Below are positions 9,945-21,612 of a stretch of 64,000 bases of DNA, in pieces; within the stretch, counting starts at the first letter, position 1, and the number at the start of each line of letters is the position of its first letter. Origin of the DNA: Populus alba (taxonomy: Eukaryota > Streptophyta > Magnoliopsida > Malpighiales > Salicaceae). The position numbers were made by a program, and so were the translations under genes. Below the pieces are notes generated by a model. That model did no database searches and had not been told where the DNA came from. It saw only the letters and a program-made list of their open reading frames with translations. Location of the stretch: the NCBI RefSeq assembly GCF_005239225.2, contig NC_133291.1, positions 1,736,001-1,800,000 on the forward strand, read 5' to 3'.

Positions 9945-10975
9945 ATGAAAGACCCGTTCAAGATTGATGGTGCTAATGGCACTAGTAGTTCCTCTTACAA
10001 TATGCTGGAAGGATAGCTAAATCCTAATCAACATTCAGGCTTAGTTTTACTAAATAAATTTAACTATCTCCCTTGGTCAAGAGCTGTGACAATTGTTATT
10101 GGTGGTGGAATATCCAAACTTGGCTATATCAATGGCCATATTAAACCTCATAGTCTTCTTCACTAGCTTGTGATGCTTGGCAATGCAAGGACAATCTTGT
10201 TATGTTTTGGTTACTTAATTCTATAGAAAATTATATTGCTGAAATATTCAGCTACTCAGAATCTTCCTTGGAACTATGGGAAGCTGTAAAAAAGATATAT
10301 GAAAATCAAATCAATGCAGCTCGTATTTTTCAAATCAATAGAAATCTTGCTAATTGGCAACAAGATGGAAAGACTTGTATTCAATTTCTTGGGACCCTGA
10401 AAGGTATGTGGAGCGAACTTGCACTATATCATCCCCACACAGTTAATGTAGTAGAATTAAGGAAACATGAAGAGGAGGACAAGATCTTCCAACTATTAGC
10501 TAGCCTTGGTTCAAAATATAAAGATCTTTGCAGCAGGATCCTAATGAATCCTGATTTTTCATCTCTTACTAGTGCACGTGCTATTATTCAACGAGAAGAA
10601 GCTTGCAAAAATGTTATGAATTCTAACTCTAAAATCCCTTTATTAGAAACTCGTGATTATGTTATCAACAAAATAATAAACAATAACAAACCTTACAAAG
10701 GCAAACAACCTAATTTAAAATGCCATCATTGTCATCATATTGGTCATTCTATTAGGAGGTGTTAGATTCTTCATCTAGAGCTGAAGTCGAATATTAAAAA
10801 GGAAAAGTAATCTTAAAGGGGCTATGAGCATAAGGCTCATGTTATTGCTGCCACTCACTTCACCAAATCTCTTCCCAATAATGTTGAGAATTTTTTCACT
10901 AATCTATTTGCCCTCCTCAATGACCTTGCTGGTTATCTTAAGGAAAAGAGTGATACTGCCATTAGGGGTGATTAT
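9945..10975 (+). mobile_element. Ty1/Copia retrotransposon gag relic
   Basis: Bases 9945-10200 retain, in broken frames, the N-terminal Copia gag signature (LLNKFNYLPWSRA, then GYINGHIKP). An open frame of 187 aa follows at 10202-10765: WLLNSI, LWEAVKKIYE, ARIFQINRNLANW and the end CHHCHHIGHSIRRC, a CX2CX4HX4C zinc knuckle. In-frame stops and a shift separate the parts. Sequence to about 10970 still reads gag-like (HVIAATHFTKSLPNN). No protease, integrase, reverse transcriptase or flanking LTR was found in the window, so this is a truncated, immobile fragment. Confidence 0.8.
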
Positions 10976-11330
10976 TTTCGGTTCAATTCGGTTTTTATAA
11001 AACAAAATAACCAAATTGAATTTTTTTTAGAAAAAAACCGAAACCGGTTCAAACCGATCATTTTTTATCTAATTCAATTTTTTAGAATAAAATCTGGTTT
11101 AAACCGGTTTGGCTTGATTTTTTCAGTATGGCTCGGTTTTTTTCCAGTTTGACTCGGTTTTTTTTCTTTTCTGGTTTTTGTTTGTTTTTGTTTGGTTTGG
11201 TTTCAGGTTTATAAAACCAAAACCAAAACCAAACCAGTAGATTTTTTCAAAATTCTAATCAGTTTTTTTTTTACAATTTTATTTTTAGTTTTTTTTTTTT
11301 CTGGTTTTTCCGATTTAATCAGTTTTTCTT
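10975..11330. repeat. Degenerate GGTTT/AACCGGTTT-rich low-complexity DNA
   Basis: Many imperfect copies of CGGTTT, AACCGGTT and CAAACCG in both orientations, separated by T tracts. It is not coding. It may be the decayed body of a repeat; no unit boundary is clear. Confidence 0.4.
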
Positions 11331-11691
11331 AACTGCCATGGCAACAATATGCAATCAGTGTTAGAGTTGGATTCTGCAATTTATGTGGCATGTATGTCTG
11401 TTTTGTAGGAGGAGTTTGTGGTAGTATTGAAATTAATTTGTTGCTTTCCTCCAATATAGGCTCAGCGCGATTTGAATTACCTCGAATGGATAAGAAATGT
11501 TTTTGCTCATTTAAGTTCGGGTAATACCCGAAGTCAAAAGGTTGAGTTCAAGTGGGGTATGGTTATTGCCCTACCTTATTCAAACCCTGCACGAACTGTA
11601 TAAATAACCTTAAAGTGTGGGAAAATTACTTTTATACAAAACCTATATAAATAAAAAAAATTAAGATTTTCTCAAAGTTTCATCTCTAGCC

Positions 11692-11860
11692 TCTCGAGCC
11701 TCCTCTCCTCTCTGCCCTCCATATCGCTCCCTCTCACTCTTTTCTCCAGCAATAGCAGCAACAGATCCAGCCACAATTAAATCAAAGTAGCGACAGATCC
11801 TGCTCCTAACAATCTTGATTTCATTGTTGTGCAGGATGTAGAGACTCTAACAGAGCAACT
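11692..11860. repeat. Block paralogous to 25312-25465
   Basis: Shares AGCCTCCTCTCCTC, CCTCCATAT..AGCTCCCTCT or its close variant, AACAATCTTGATTTCATTG and GTGCAGGATGTAGAGACTCT with unit B. It marks the right end of unit A. GTGCAG|GATG looks like a splice acceptor of an exon I cannot assign. Confidence 0.6.
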
Positions 11861-12587
11861 ATTATTGTCTGAATTTTCATTTACAAAGTTTATTATCCTC
11901 TCTAGCTAGTATATATGCTAATAAAGAATCTTCCCTTTTTTTTTTTTTATTTCCTCTTTCTTAAAAGGGACAGCCTTGTTTTGTATACTTTTTTTCATTT
12001 TCAAACGTGAGGATTTGAACTTGATTGGGGCTGGTCAATTCCTGGAAAAATGAAAAACTAGGTCACTTTCAATTTTCATGTCTGTGTGCTGTTTTTAGGT
12101 TTATTTACGTGTGAGCCTGTTTTTTAATTTCAATTTCATCTGAGTATACTTAAGTTTTTAATCGTGCCATTTAAATTTTTATTTTTATTTTTTTAAACTT
12201 AACTCCTGGTCAGCTAGATCATAAATAACTTGTCGGGCAGGCCAGGACAGATTTTAAAAGTATAACCAGGGCACTCTCTCGTTAGCATTTTGGGAGGAAT
12301 TTTTCACTTCATGGAAAGCCTTTAATTTTAATAAATCATTGTGCGTATTTATTCAAATTAGGGTGGGAGATGGATAAAATATAAAATTTGAGAATAAATG
12401 GTATTCTTTTATTCATGTAACGTGAAAATCTAATAACAACGATGGTGCTTCAACTTGTATGCATGCAGGTTGCAGCTGACCAATGACCATTATGCATTGG
12501 TGAAGCTGCTGCAATTTTATTCAACATACAATTGACGGATATAATGATACTTTTATACATATAAAAAAAATATAATTAATTTCATGT
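11861..12587. other. Intergenic DNA, 3' side of GRP3, no gene seen
   Basis: AT-rich with T tracts. The segment 12500-12587 is the likely 3' untranslated region of GRP3 on the minus strand. Confidence 0.4.
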
Positions 12588-13226
12588 TCATGGCAAACCG
12601 TTACTGCCCCCACCTGACCCGTAGCCCTCTCCATAACCTGACCCGCTACCATAGCCAGAACCAGAGCTTGATCCTCCTCCACCACCACCACCTCCTCCTC
12701 CACTGCCACTGCCACTGCCACTGCCACTGCCACTTCCATACCCTGACCCACTTCCACTTCCATACCCTGACCCGGAGCCTCCACCTCCTCCACCACCACC
12801 ACCTCCACCTCCTCCACCTCCAGACCCAGAACCTGAGCCGCTGCCATACCCATACCCATACCCATAGCCATATCCACTACCTGACCCACCTCCCCCCCCA
12901 CCCCCACCCCCACCTCCTCCTCCCCCACCACTAGACCCATTGCCCGAGCCACTGCCATACCCATACCCATAGCCACTACCTGACCCACTACCACTACCAC
13001 CACCTCCTCCACCTCCACCTCCTCCTCCGCCTCCTCCACTCCCACCACCATATCCCTCACCACCCCCTGATCCATATCCTGAACCAGAACCCGAACCAAG
13101 CCCCGACGTTGATCCACCGCCACCACCACCTCCTTTACTCATTGCCTTTGGTAACCTGGCAGCGAAAGTGAGGTCTAGAATAAGCAAGATCAAGAATGCA
13201 GCACCTATCACTCTTGAACTTGCCAT
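12588..13226 (-). CDS. Secreted glycine-rich protein, copy 3 (GRP3)
   Basis: A single exon of 212 aa. An upstream in-frame ATG at 13278-13280 would add 18 residues before the signal peptide; I chose the ATG at 13224-13226 because MASSRVIGAAF...DLTFA then starts exactly like the paralogues. ARLPKA follows the cleavage region. The mature chain has poly-Gly runs, several GYGYGYGYGYGSGSG-type blocks not seen in GRP2 or GRP4, and the C-terminus GGGSNGLP. It is the most diverged of the four in both coding and upstream sequence. Probably an extracellular wall protein. Confidence 0.85.
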   Translation of the reverse strand: MASSRVIGAAFLILLILDLTFAARLPKAMSKGGGGGGGSTSGLGSGSGSGYGSGGGEGYGGGSGGGGGGGGGGGGGGSGSGSGSGYGYGYGSGSGNGSSGGGGGGGGGGGGGGGSGSGYGYGYGYGYGSGSGSGSGGGGGGGGGGGGGGGSGSGYGSGSGSGYGSGSGSGSGSGSGGGGGGGGGGSSSGSGYGSGSGYGEGYGSGGGSNGLP

Positions 13227-13332
13227 TCCAAACTTGCCAGTGAAGAAAATTGCGTGCTCCGGTAATTCTGTTTGTGTCACTTGCTATATAAGAAACCAAT
13301 GCCTGGTTGACTGAAAATGCTGAAGGTGGTAA

Positions 13333-13347
13333 CCCTTTATATAGGCA
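13333..13347 (-). promoter_or_regulatory. TATA box of GRP3
   Basis: On the minus strand CCTATATAAAGGG, about 112 bp upstream of the ATG; the same flanks (GGTAAC..., GGCATTGTAAA) as in the other copies. Confidence 0.7.
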
Positions 13348-13414
13348 TTGTAAAATGACTTAAAGTTCTTAAATCTCTACTACTTTCTATCACTACTAGT
13401 CTACATGATGATTT

Positions 13415-13640
13415 ATAGAAAGGAACATGTTTTACGGGTTTTTACTATAGTGGTGGCCTGGTAGAAGCGCGACGGTGGTGGTTTTATCGATTATGGTGGA
13501 CTGTCCGTCTCTGTCGTCATGCAATTTCTGCATGGAATATAAAGGCCTTACCTCCACATTTTAACTTGATTTGTCTTGTAATTAATATGGGACCAATGTC
13601 ATGCCTCTCCCACTTAATTTGTTTCATATATAATTGAATT
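13415..13640 (-). promoter_or_regulatory. Conserved GRP upstream module (GRP3 copy)
   Basis: Contains GTGGTGGCCTGGTAGAAGCG, CGACGGTGGTGGTT, TGGACTGTCCGTCTCTGTC and CATGCAATTTCTGCATGGAA. It matches the orphan block at 2075-2340 better than the modules of GRP1, 2 and 4. Confidence 0.45.
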
Positions 13641-15735
13641 AGTCCACTTTGTCGACGGCGTGCGTGTATAAACTACCAGCTGCCTCCCTGAGCATATGTG
13701 TATAAACTACCAGTGGCGATTTATGCAGGCAGTTGTTTCCGTAATATTTAAGCGTCTGTGTAGAGTGTAGACGTCTTTCTGCCACTGGTATTTGAATGTA
13801 AAGTCCTACATATATATGCATGGTTGATCGTCAAACCTTCTAATCTGCTTGCACGTTGGACTTTTACAGATTAGCGTAAGTTCCAATATTCGTAGTTTTG
13901 AGACCCGACCTAATCTGAAGGCATTGTGAATGGATCGGAGCGAGTCAATTTGAAGTTGGTCAGTTGACTTTAATTCCTTTAATGAAACAATTAATTATGT
14001 TGCTTTGAATAATTGTTTTTTTAAATATAAAACAAACCTACTTTGGATATAAAAATAATAAATGATAAATAGTAACCAAGTTTCATTAATTTTATTTTTT
14101 TAATAGATTAGATTATCCAAGTTTGATTTCGTCAACTCTCTGGATAATTTAAAAGCAAACTCTCACTACATCGAAGCTCATTAATTGCACTTCAAGTTCA
14201 GTTTAATAAAATTTTGTAAATACATTGGTGTAATTTTACTCTTAAGGACACCGTCAAAATCCGAGGCCGCAAATACCACTAAGGAATGTCAGAGGGGTCT
14301 GTCTTCTTTCTTTAGACGTACGCTCACACTGACAACTGGCACCTTACTTTCTTCTACTTAGCCGTCATATCCTTACTTTAAGGCTGGTTTATTTCTGTTT
14401 TAAAAACATTTAAAAATATTAAATTTTTTTTAATTTTTTATTTAAATTAATAATTTTTTAGTAATTTTATTTATATATTGATGTAAAAAATAATTTTTTA
14501 AAATAAAAAAAATTTATATTTTAATATATTTTCAAGTAAAAATACTTTTTTAAAAAAATTACTTTCATCACTTGTATTGTTACAGCATCATTAGTTGTGA
14601 CTTGCTATTGTTACGATGATGCTCATCAACAAGCGTTAAGAACCAGTGTTTTATTTGCCTTTAAATCCTGAATATTTTTATTTGCGAGTTTGTAACATAT
14701 TAATTAGAAGAAAAATACTGCCCCTGAACAAAATCCAACATGAAAACATGACGGACTGGACTGCTGGTCGTCTATGGGCTTGCTAGAACAAGTGTCCAGC
14801 CAGCTGAACACTTGAGGCCAGGCTGAGCCATGGCTGGACCAGCCATGATAGCTTCTGGGCCCTAACTTCTAAGGTAAGCACTAAGCAGCATCCACGGCGT
14901 GCAGGTCATCCACAACAATTGAAACAAGTACTGGGAATTCGTACAGGCAATTAACATTAAAAAATAGCAAATTAACGTAGCAGCCAAATTTTTTTTTTTG
15001 GTAAAATAATATATTTTTAAATATTATAGTTTTAAACTGTAATATTTAATTAAATATTATTATTTTAAATTATGATATTAATTAAATATCATAATTGATA
15101 ATCACAATAAAATTTCAATTAATATTATAATTCATAACCATAATATTAATTAAATTTAAGATGAACCGGTTAATTTGTTTATAATATTCAGTTAAACTAA
15201 CTGGTTGGTTGATATTAAAAAATAGAGGATAACTATTATATGAATAATAATTTTTTTTGGTTTTAATTAAATTTTATTTTTAAATTTATAATTTAAAAAA
15301 TATATATATTTTAATCCATAAAACATATTAAAAAAATAAATTTATAAAATTATAATTTTTATATAAAATTATCAATCAGTTTATATCACTGAATTAATTA
15401 GCCGATCAATTAAGCAAGAGTACTAGCAATGAGAATTTATTAAATATTGTTAATACTAAAAACGGCAGAATAGTTGTAGCGATTCAGAAGTTTGATGGAG
15501 GTGAAAGTGTGCTATTTTAACCAAAATAAAATAAAATATATTATTATTTTGCTGAAAATTTTAATTTATTGTGCTATTTTTTATAAAAAAAATATAAGAA
15601 TTCTTGATTTTACGGTACGACTCTCAGCGTTTTACGGTACCGTACGATCTCTCTTGTCTCCACAGGCCACAGCACACTCTCAAGAACTGCAAGCGATCTC
15701 TACGATTGCCTGTTGGTGTTCGATTCTTCATTCCA
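13641..15735. other. Intergenic DNA between GRP3 and kelch gene, no gene seen
   Basis: Very AT-rich. About 14245-14365 and 14680-14870 are paralogous to unit A (see 2345-4560). From 15610 the sequence becomes the kelch 5' leader and contains two near-copies of TTTTACGGTACG. No further gene is supported. Confidence 0.5.
14385..14585. repeat. AT-rich dispersed repeat (MITE-like)
   Basis: Starts near GGCTGGTTTATTTCTG and carries the motif pattern ATATTGATGTAAAAAATAA and TTTTAATATATTTTCAAGT that recurs, diverged, near 28610, 40320, 40700, 41090, 42200 and 56580. Terminal repeats are too decayed to define. Confidence 0.4.
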
Positions 15736-15966
15736 TCACTCGAAGAATCAACACCGTCCAATCAATCATCATCATCTCTCATTTCCTCCGATCAGATCCA
15801 CAAAATTCCTTGGTCTGATCTACCAGCGCCCGTGATTTCCTCGTCTATTGCAATCCAATTCAGGCACATTTCATTTCTCTGATTTCCTTAATCTGCTGCC
15901 GTTTTATGTGCAATCACTTAATTAATTTAATCAGTGGATTAACTTAGTAACCTTAAACAGATTTGT

Positions 15967-18900
15967 ATGGGAACAGAGGAGATTAAGAAGGAAATGAACG
16001 CGGCCAATTGGTTTTCGCAATTAGCTTATGACCGGTGGGTACCAATTCCTGTCTCCGGCGCAAGACCATCAGCTCGCTACAAGGTGATGTTTGTTACAGC
16101 TTTTAAAACCCTAAATGTTGATTTGTATGACGACAATATGAATTTGTGTTGTCATTTCTTTTAGCATGCTGCAGCAGTTGCTGATGATGATGGGAAATTA
16201 TATATAGCTGGCGGGAGTCGTACCGGGCGGTATTTGCCTGATGTCCAGGTATATGATGTTCCTGGTGTCGTTTGCTTATTGTGGAAAGTCCGATGATGGT
16301 TATGTGCTTAAGTGATGTTTGATTGGACTGTTTTTGCAGGTTTTTGATTTTAGAGGTTTGGTGTGGTCTAGTTTAAAGTTCAAAAGTAAAGTAGATGGTG
16401 GAAAAGGTGAAGAGAATGGTGCACCGGAAGTTTTTCCAGCTACTTCAGATCATAGTATGGTAAGACATTGGATTCATTAGTGTAGTATTTCAACATGATC
16501 TCTGTTATGCATTCAGATTGTTTATTGATTGTTTTGTTAGGTTAAGTGGGGAAACAAACTTCTTCTCCTTGGCGGGCATTCGAAGGCGAATTCTGATAGC
16601 ATGATAGGTTTGCTTGCTTTATTTTTATTTTTTAAAGTGATGGGCTTAGATGGTTTCCTAAATCAGCTGACGATGCTTGTAAGTGTCTGTTGAGAAGAAT
16701 CTTTTGCTCTTGTGTTGATTTCTTGTAGTGAGGTTCATTGATCTAGAAACACATGCTTGTGGTGTTATCGAGACTTCAGGAGAAGCTCCGGTAACTGACT
16801 TTATTAACTGCTCGTTTTTTATCCTGTCTTCAGGCTTGCCCATTGAAATGCTTTTTCCCTTTTGATTTGTTTTTAAGTTGTTATGCATTCTAAGAAGCAA
16901 AAAATGCAGCATTTGTTTTTGGAAATTTGGTTGGTAAATTTCTGGTGTATTTCAGGTGTCCCGAGGGGGGCATTCGGTTACACTGGTTGGTTCTAGACTG
17001 ATAATTTTTGGTGGAGAAGATAGGAACAGGAAATTGCTGAATAATGTTTATGCCCTTGACTTGGAAACAATGACTTGGGATGTGGCAGTGACAAAGTAAG
17101 CATCTGTTCAACTTTTAGATCCAGCTGCTTACAAATTTTCAGAAGTCTTCTGCATCATTTTCTTGTGTCTTGATAGGCAGACACCTCCAGCTCCCAGATT
17201 TGATCACACAGCTGCAATAAATGGGGACCGCTATCTTCTAATCTTTGGTGGCTGTTCTCATTCAATCTTCTTCAATGATCTCCATGTACTCGACTTGCAG
17301 ACTGTGAGTGCTGCCATTTATTTATCTTTTGGGATGAGATGTATGTAGGGGATGTGGGGTTTAAATTGACATGTGGAATGTGAAGTAAATGTTATCATGT
17401 TTAGTTTTGTTATTGAGAAATAGCATATAATTTAATGTGTTGAAAAATGGATTGCTAAGGCATCAGATAAGATATATAGCATGGTGTTGCATTGCATTTT
17501 ATGAATGATAATATTTCTTGATGAAACATTTAGCCCATGAGACACTTTTAAACAGTAGAAGCATGCTGCAAGTGTTTGCATTGGCTTGCCTATTCATTGA
17601 TAGCATTCCAGTGGTTGCTTCTGGACTAACCAAGACATGCTTATTTTGCATTTTATTGGACGGGAATTTTTTATGCACAAAAGGAATTATTTTGACTGAG
17701 CAGTAACTACTACGATATATCATTATATAGAATACATAGACAGATTTTGTATTTTCTCAGATTTTCGTACATCTAGATGTCCATCTCTTTTTAACAATGA
17801 CAAAGTCTTCCTTTACTCTAGATGGAGTGGTCCCAGCCTGAAGTTCAAGGTGATTTGGTGACTCCTAGGGCTGGTCATTCTGGTGTAACCATTGGTGAGA
17901 ACTGGTATATTGCTGGTGGTGGAGATAACAAAAATGGTGAGCAGTAACTTTTCTTCATCTAATTCCAATCATTGGATTTGCTTAGCACTATTCTCAAAAA
18001 ATCATGACTTGAATTGTTGATGACTTACAGGTTGCCCAGAGACCCTTGTGTTAAACATGTCTAAGCTTGCTTGGTCAGCATTGGCTAGTGTAAAGGAAAG
18101 AGATCCACTTGCTAGCGAGGTGAGTACTTTGTGCCTTTCTCAAGTTGTACTCTGTAATTTTAGCCATTTATTTTATTGACAGAACTTTTGGACAGGAAGC
18201 AACACATTGTTAGTACATCTGCATTTTTCAGAAAAACTAGATTATGGACATCAATTTCATTGGTCAAAGATGACTAATTTGAAAAGAACTGAAAATTATC
18301 AAAATCAACTTGAAAAATGGGACTTATCATTATGGATCTCTTTAATATTGCATGGCTGTAAGCTAGCATGAATTTGAAGAACTCCCTGTTTCAGCCATTA
18401 ATTCACCACCTGAGTGTAGGTTTTAGACCACAGTATTTTCTGTTTATGGATTCCATGCTTGTACTGATTTTGATGGAAGATTTAACTTGTATTGAAAATT
18501 CTTAGTTGGGGAAATGCAAAAGCTTTGGTGGAATATGATAAAATGGTTGCAGAACTCGTATGCTTATTATGTGTCTAAGATAGCTTAGTCAACTTTAATG
18601 GTTTATCCTAGTTTTAGTTTTGGCTGAATTGATGGAGAAGTTACTTCCATGCTTGCGAAATTTTCTAATTATAATCTCAAAAGCAGGGGCTTAGTGTTTG
18701 CTCAGTATTAATTGATGGAGAGAGGCATTTGGTTGCCTTTGGTGGCTATAATGGGAAATACAACAATGAGGTACGTGCTCTAGTAACATTTGCGCTGATT
18801 TAGTGCCTATATGCACGATCTTTCTTAATCCAACCCTGTTTCCTTGAATGGCCTCTATTTTCTAGGTTTTTGTTATGAGACTTAAACCAAGAGATGCATT

Positions 18901-19655
18901 GCGTCCAAAGATTTTTCAGTCACCAGCAGCAGCTGCAGCTGCAGCTTCTGTTAGTGCTGCATATGCCTTGGCCAAATCCGAAAAGTTGGATTTCTCCAAA
19001 TTAAATCTGAACTCTAATGGAACTGGAAAGAATTCTACGGAACAAGATTTAGCATTGGAAATTGATGCACTGAAAGAAGAGAAAAGGGTGCTGGAATTGT
19101 CCCTCGCAGAAGTCAGAGCAGAAAATTATAGGGTTACAGAAAAGATTGATGAAGTTAATGGTACTCATGCAGAACTCTCCAAGGTATGTACTTGAGAAAT
19201 ATATTCTCTTACGAGAGAACACATTCTTTCATTAAATGTTTATATATAGTTTTAATATCATTTTTTCTCTCTCTCAATTTTTTTCCAGGAACTCCATTCT
19301 GTCCAAGGTCAACTAGTTGCTGAGAGATCAAGATGCTTTAAACTTGAGGTGCTCCTCTTTCTCACATCCCATTACTCTCTATCCTGTTTTCCCCCGTTTG
19401 GCTAACATTCATATCTCTCTTTTGGTTATCTGACTGGTTTTCTGTGTGACCTTGATTTCCTGTTTCCTAAATTTGGTTCACTGGGATTTCCAGGCACAAA
19501 TTGCCGAGTTACAGAAGATGATGGAATCATTGCAGTCCATAGAGAATGAAGTACAACTACTTAGAAGACAGAAGTCTGCACTGGATCAGGAGATAGAGCG
19601 TAGTGCAGCCCAAAGACAAGGTTCTGGTGGTGTCTGGCGTTGGATAGCTGGCTAA
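15967..19655 (+). CDS. Kelch-repeat protein with C-terminal coiled coil (ACBP4/5-like without acyl-CoA-binding domain)
   Basis: Thirteen exons joined by GT-AG introns: 15967-16083, 16165-16248, 16340-16459, 16541-16607, 16729-16790, 16956-17095, 17177-17303, 17822-17936, 18031-18119, 18687-18770, 18866-19183, 19289-19348 and 19494-19655; together 514 aa in one frame. Residues about 35-335 hold kelch blades (LYIAGGSR, LLLLGGHS, LIIFGGED, LLIFGGCSHS, WYIAGGGDN, LVAFGGYNG), which predict a beta-propeller for protein binding. Residues about 350-375 are Ala-rich and about 385-505 form a charged coiled coil. The C-terminus is GGVWRWIAG. It resembles the Arabidopsis At5g04420 type, related to ACBP4/5 but lacking the N-terminal acyl-CoA-binding domain, so a lipid role should not be assumed. 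It is the only intact kelch copy in the array. Confidence 0.9.
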
Positions 19656-20160
19656 AGTGGTATATCACAGAACCGCTCGAAGCCATTGCCTCAAAATAGT
19701 GCCAAAATGTTGGCAGCCGAAGCCATCTCAAGCTAATAGGAATGCTATTATCTTACGCTGCCCCTTGTGTATCTGGTCAATGTGTGCTTGCAGGCTTTGC
19801 TATCCCTTGGCCATTTTTTGAGTTCATTTGGGAGGTTTAAGTTAGAAACGGGTACAGGTTGTAGTCTGTGAAGTCACGCTGTTGTTTTTCTCTGTGAAAT
19901 GGGTAATTGTTTGATTTTCCCCCTCCCCATTCATGACATAGATTTTATTTGTTTTGTACAATCGAATTATTCTCTCCCAGCACACCATAAATTTCGTTGG
20001 ATATCATATAATGAACAATTAGTTTTTTTTTTTTTTTTACATTATCATATATTTTATTGGAAGAGAACCGATTCTTGGGATGCATTTCTGAGACCAATAT
20101 TTTGCCTTGTTTTTCTTTCCGATGACAAATAGTTCCTTGTAAATATGCAGTTTACGTTGA
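19656..20160. other. 3' flank of the kelch gene
   Basis: Contains the likely 3' untranslated region (to about 19950). Bases 19965-20160 are repeated at 25470-25670 (CCCAGCACACCATAAATTTC, GAGAACCGATTCTTGGGATG). No gene. Confidence 0.5.
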
Positions 20161-20164
20161 CTGC

Positions 20165-20310
20165 ATGCCTTTTGCTTGCAGGTTGATGATGTTAAAGGCT
20201 CTCCAGAAGCGCTCAAAATTCTGCAAAATCGCATCCAACTTGCTTCCGTTTTCTTCTACATCTGACGTTCTTGTTGAGAATCTGAAGTCGCCATCTTCTA
20301 TCCCTCCGGT
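20165..20310 (+). pseudogene. Orphan exon with mitochondrial-presequence-like coding, copy 1
   Basis: After a TTGCTTGCAG acceptor the frame from ATG 20188 reads MLKALQKRSKFCKIASNLLP, Arg/Lys/Ser/Leu-rich without acidic residues, then FSSTSDVLVENLKSPSSIPP and a GT donor. That composition fits a mitochondrial targeting peptide. A second, diverged copy lies at 25680-25800. I cannot name the parent gene, and no following exons make a recognisable protein. Confidence 0.4.
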
Positions 20311-21067
20311 AATCTTCTCATTGGGGGGTCTTTGATCTTGCAGTATATTTTCCTCTATTGTGGGAAACTATGAGATGAACAACAGGAAGCTGACTCGCAA
20401 TTTGGCATTAAAAGATGATGGTCGCAGGTTTCAAAAGCATTTTTACTTCATCTTCAGATACCTTCACTCCGTCCTATGCGAACACAACCTTCGTTTCTTT
20501 GGTTTTTTTAAAGGAATGTTGAGCCAAACTGAGGATATAAGAAGAGGAAATAGACAAAATCACAAAATTGTGTTGGCAGTTTAAAATTGGTTTGAAAATA
20601 CATAAACTCCTCGTATCGAGTAGAACACCACGTATTTACTCGGAGATAGTAACCTTATCTTGGAGGAGCTGTCCCTGTAAAATCGTCCGCCTGAAAGCAG
20701 CACAAGTTCGGATGGAAGGGGTTCCTCCTGAGGATCTGGCAGCTGTTGGAACAACGGATGTTATCATGTAACTCGCCAAAACTAGCAAATTAAAAACCAC
20801 GCATCAAAAACTGTAAGAATTTCTGTCAATGAGCTGTATAACCATGAATAAAACCATAGCTGTAAAAACCGAACATGTCTTTCTCCAAAAACTTCACCCC
20901 GTTTACAAAATTCTCTAGTTCCAAGGAAAGGTTTTGCTCTTCTGCTGCTACTTTCCCTGCTTTCTATTTGCACAATTTATTCGAGGTTCCTTTTCTTATA
21001 TCAACATTAATTCTCTGCTCTGCTAGTCCTTAATTAATTAAAACGAAGATTAAACCTATGAATTGCA
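20311..21067. other. Intergenic DNA, no gene recognised
   Basis: About 20350-20480 is repeated at 25830-26010 (GTGGGAAACTATGAGATGAAC and AAAGATGATGGTCGC). A frame near 20680-20770 reads RLKAAQVRMEGVPPEDLAAV and ends in TAA; it looks protein-like but I do not recognise it. Confidence 0.4.
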
Positions 21068-21190
21068 GGATATGAAGACAATAAAAAGCCAAAGCCTTTT
21101 GTCTTCGGAGACTCATTCGCAGACACTGGAAATTTGGGCAACAGGTCTCCTGACGGTCTTATATTGACCGGTTATAATTATATAGGTGTT
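21068..21190 (+). pseudogene. Orphan exon of a GDSL-type esterase/lipase
   Basis: Follows an ATTGCAG acceptor and reads KPKPFVFGDSFADTGNLGN, the block I motif of plant GDSL lipases with the nucleophile Ser in GDS. The frame runs on to GYNYIGV and a TGA at about 21190. No blocks II, III or V follow in either strand nearby, so this is a single displaced or leftover exon. Confidence 0.75.
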
Positions 21191-21612
21191 TGATGGCCTA
21201 ATTAATTTTCTTTGTGCTATTTGACCTTAACTTTTTTTGTCATTTTACAATATGTGCGTATTTATTAACCTTCTTGGTTAATTAATCAAGATTATTCTCC
21301 ATGTACTATGCGAGCATCATTTCATATTAATTTTTGGCCTTTTTAGTTAATACATTAAAGAGTTCCCCTTTAATCGAATGCATTGTCTGTCTATGTGGCA
21401 AACACATACCAGAGCTTGAGTCCCTTATAGAAGTATCTCTTAGGTTGCTAAAGGGTTACATTTGGTAGTTTGATACCAATCCTAAAATGGGTATTCTAAT
21501 ATCCAGCATTGCGAATTCTATCAACAATATCTCTCTATGTTTTGGTGCTGTTCTGAAAACATTTGTATGCTATCAAGTATAATTAAAGAGCATGTTGCTT
21601 CTGATGTTTTCC

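Larger units (their letters stand above)
9205..11690. other. Insertion of about 2.5 kb in unit A relative to unit B
   Basis: Unit B reads continuously from AATAAATATGCA (25290-25301) to GCCTCCTCTCCTCC (about 25310-25324). In unit A the same two ends are at 9192-9203 and about 11697, with about 2.5 kb between. CTAGC occurs at both borders (9205-9209 or 9212-9216, and 11686-11690) and could be a 5-bp target-site duplication. No LTRs or TG...CA ends are seen, so the class of the insertion as a whole is uncertain; it carries the Copia gag relic. Confidence 0.5.

Noticed and set aside
15967..19655. Acyl-CoA-binding protein function for the kelch gene
   Set aside because: Only the kelch and coiled-coil parts are present; no acyl-CoA-binding domain is found upstream or in any exon.
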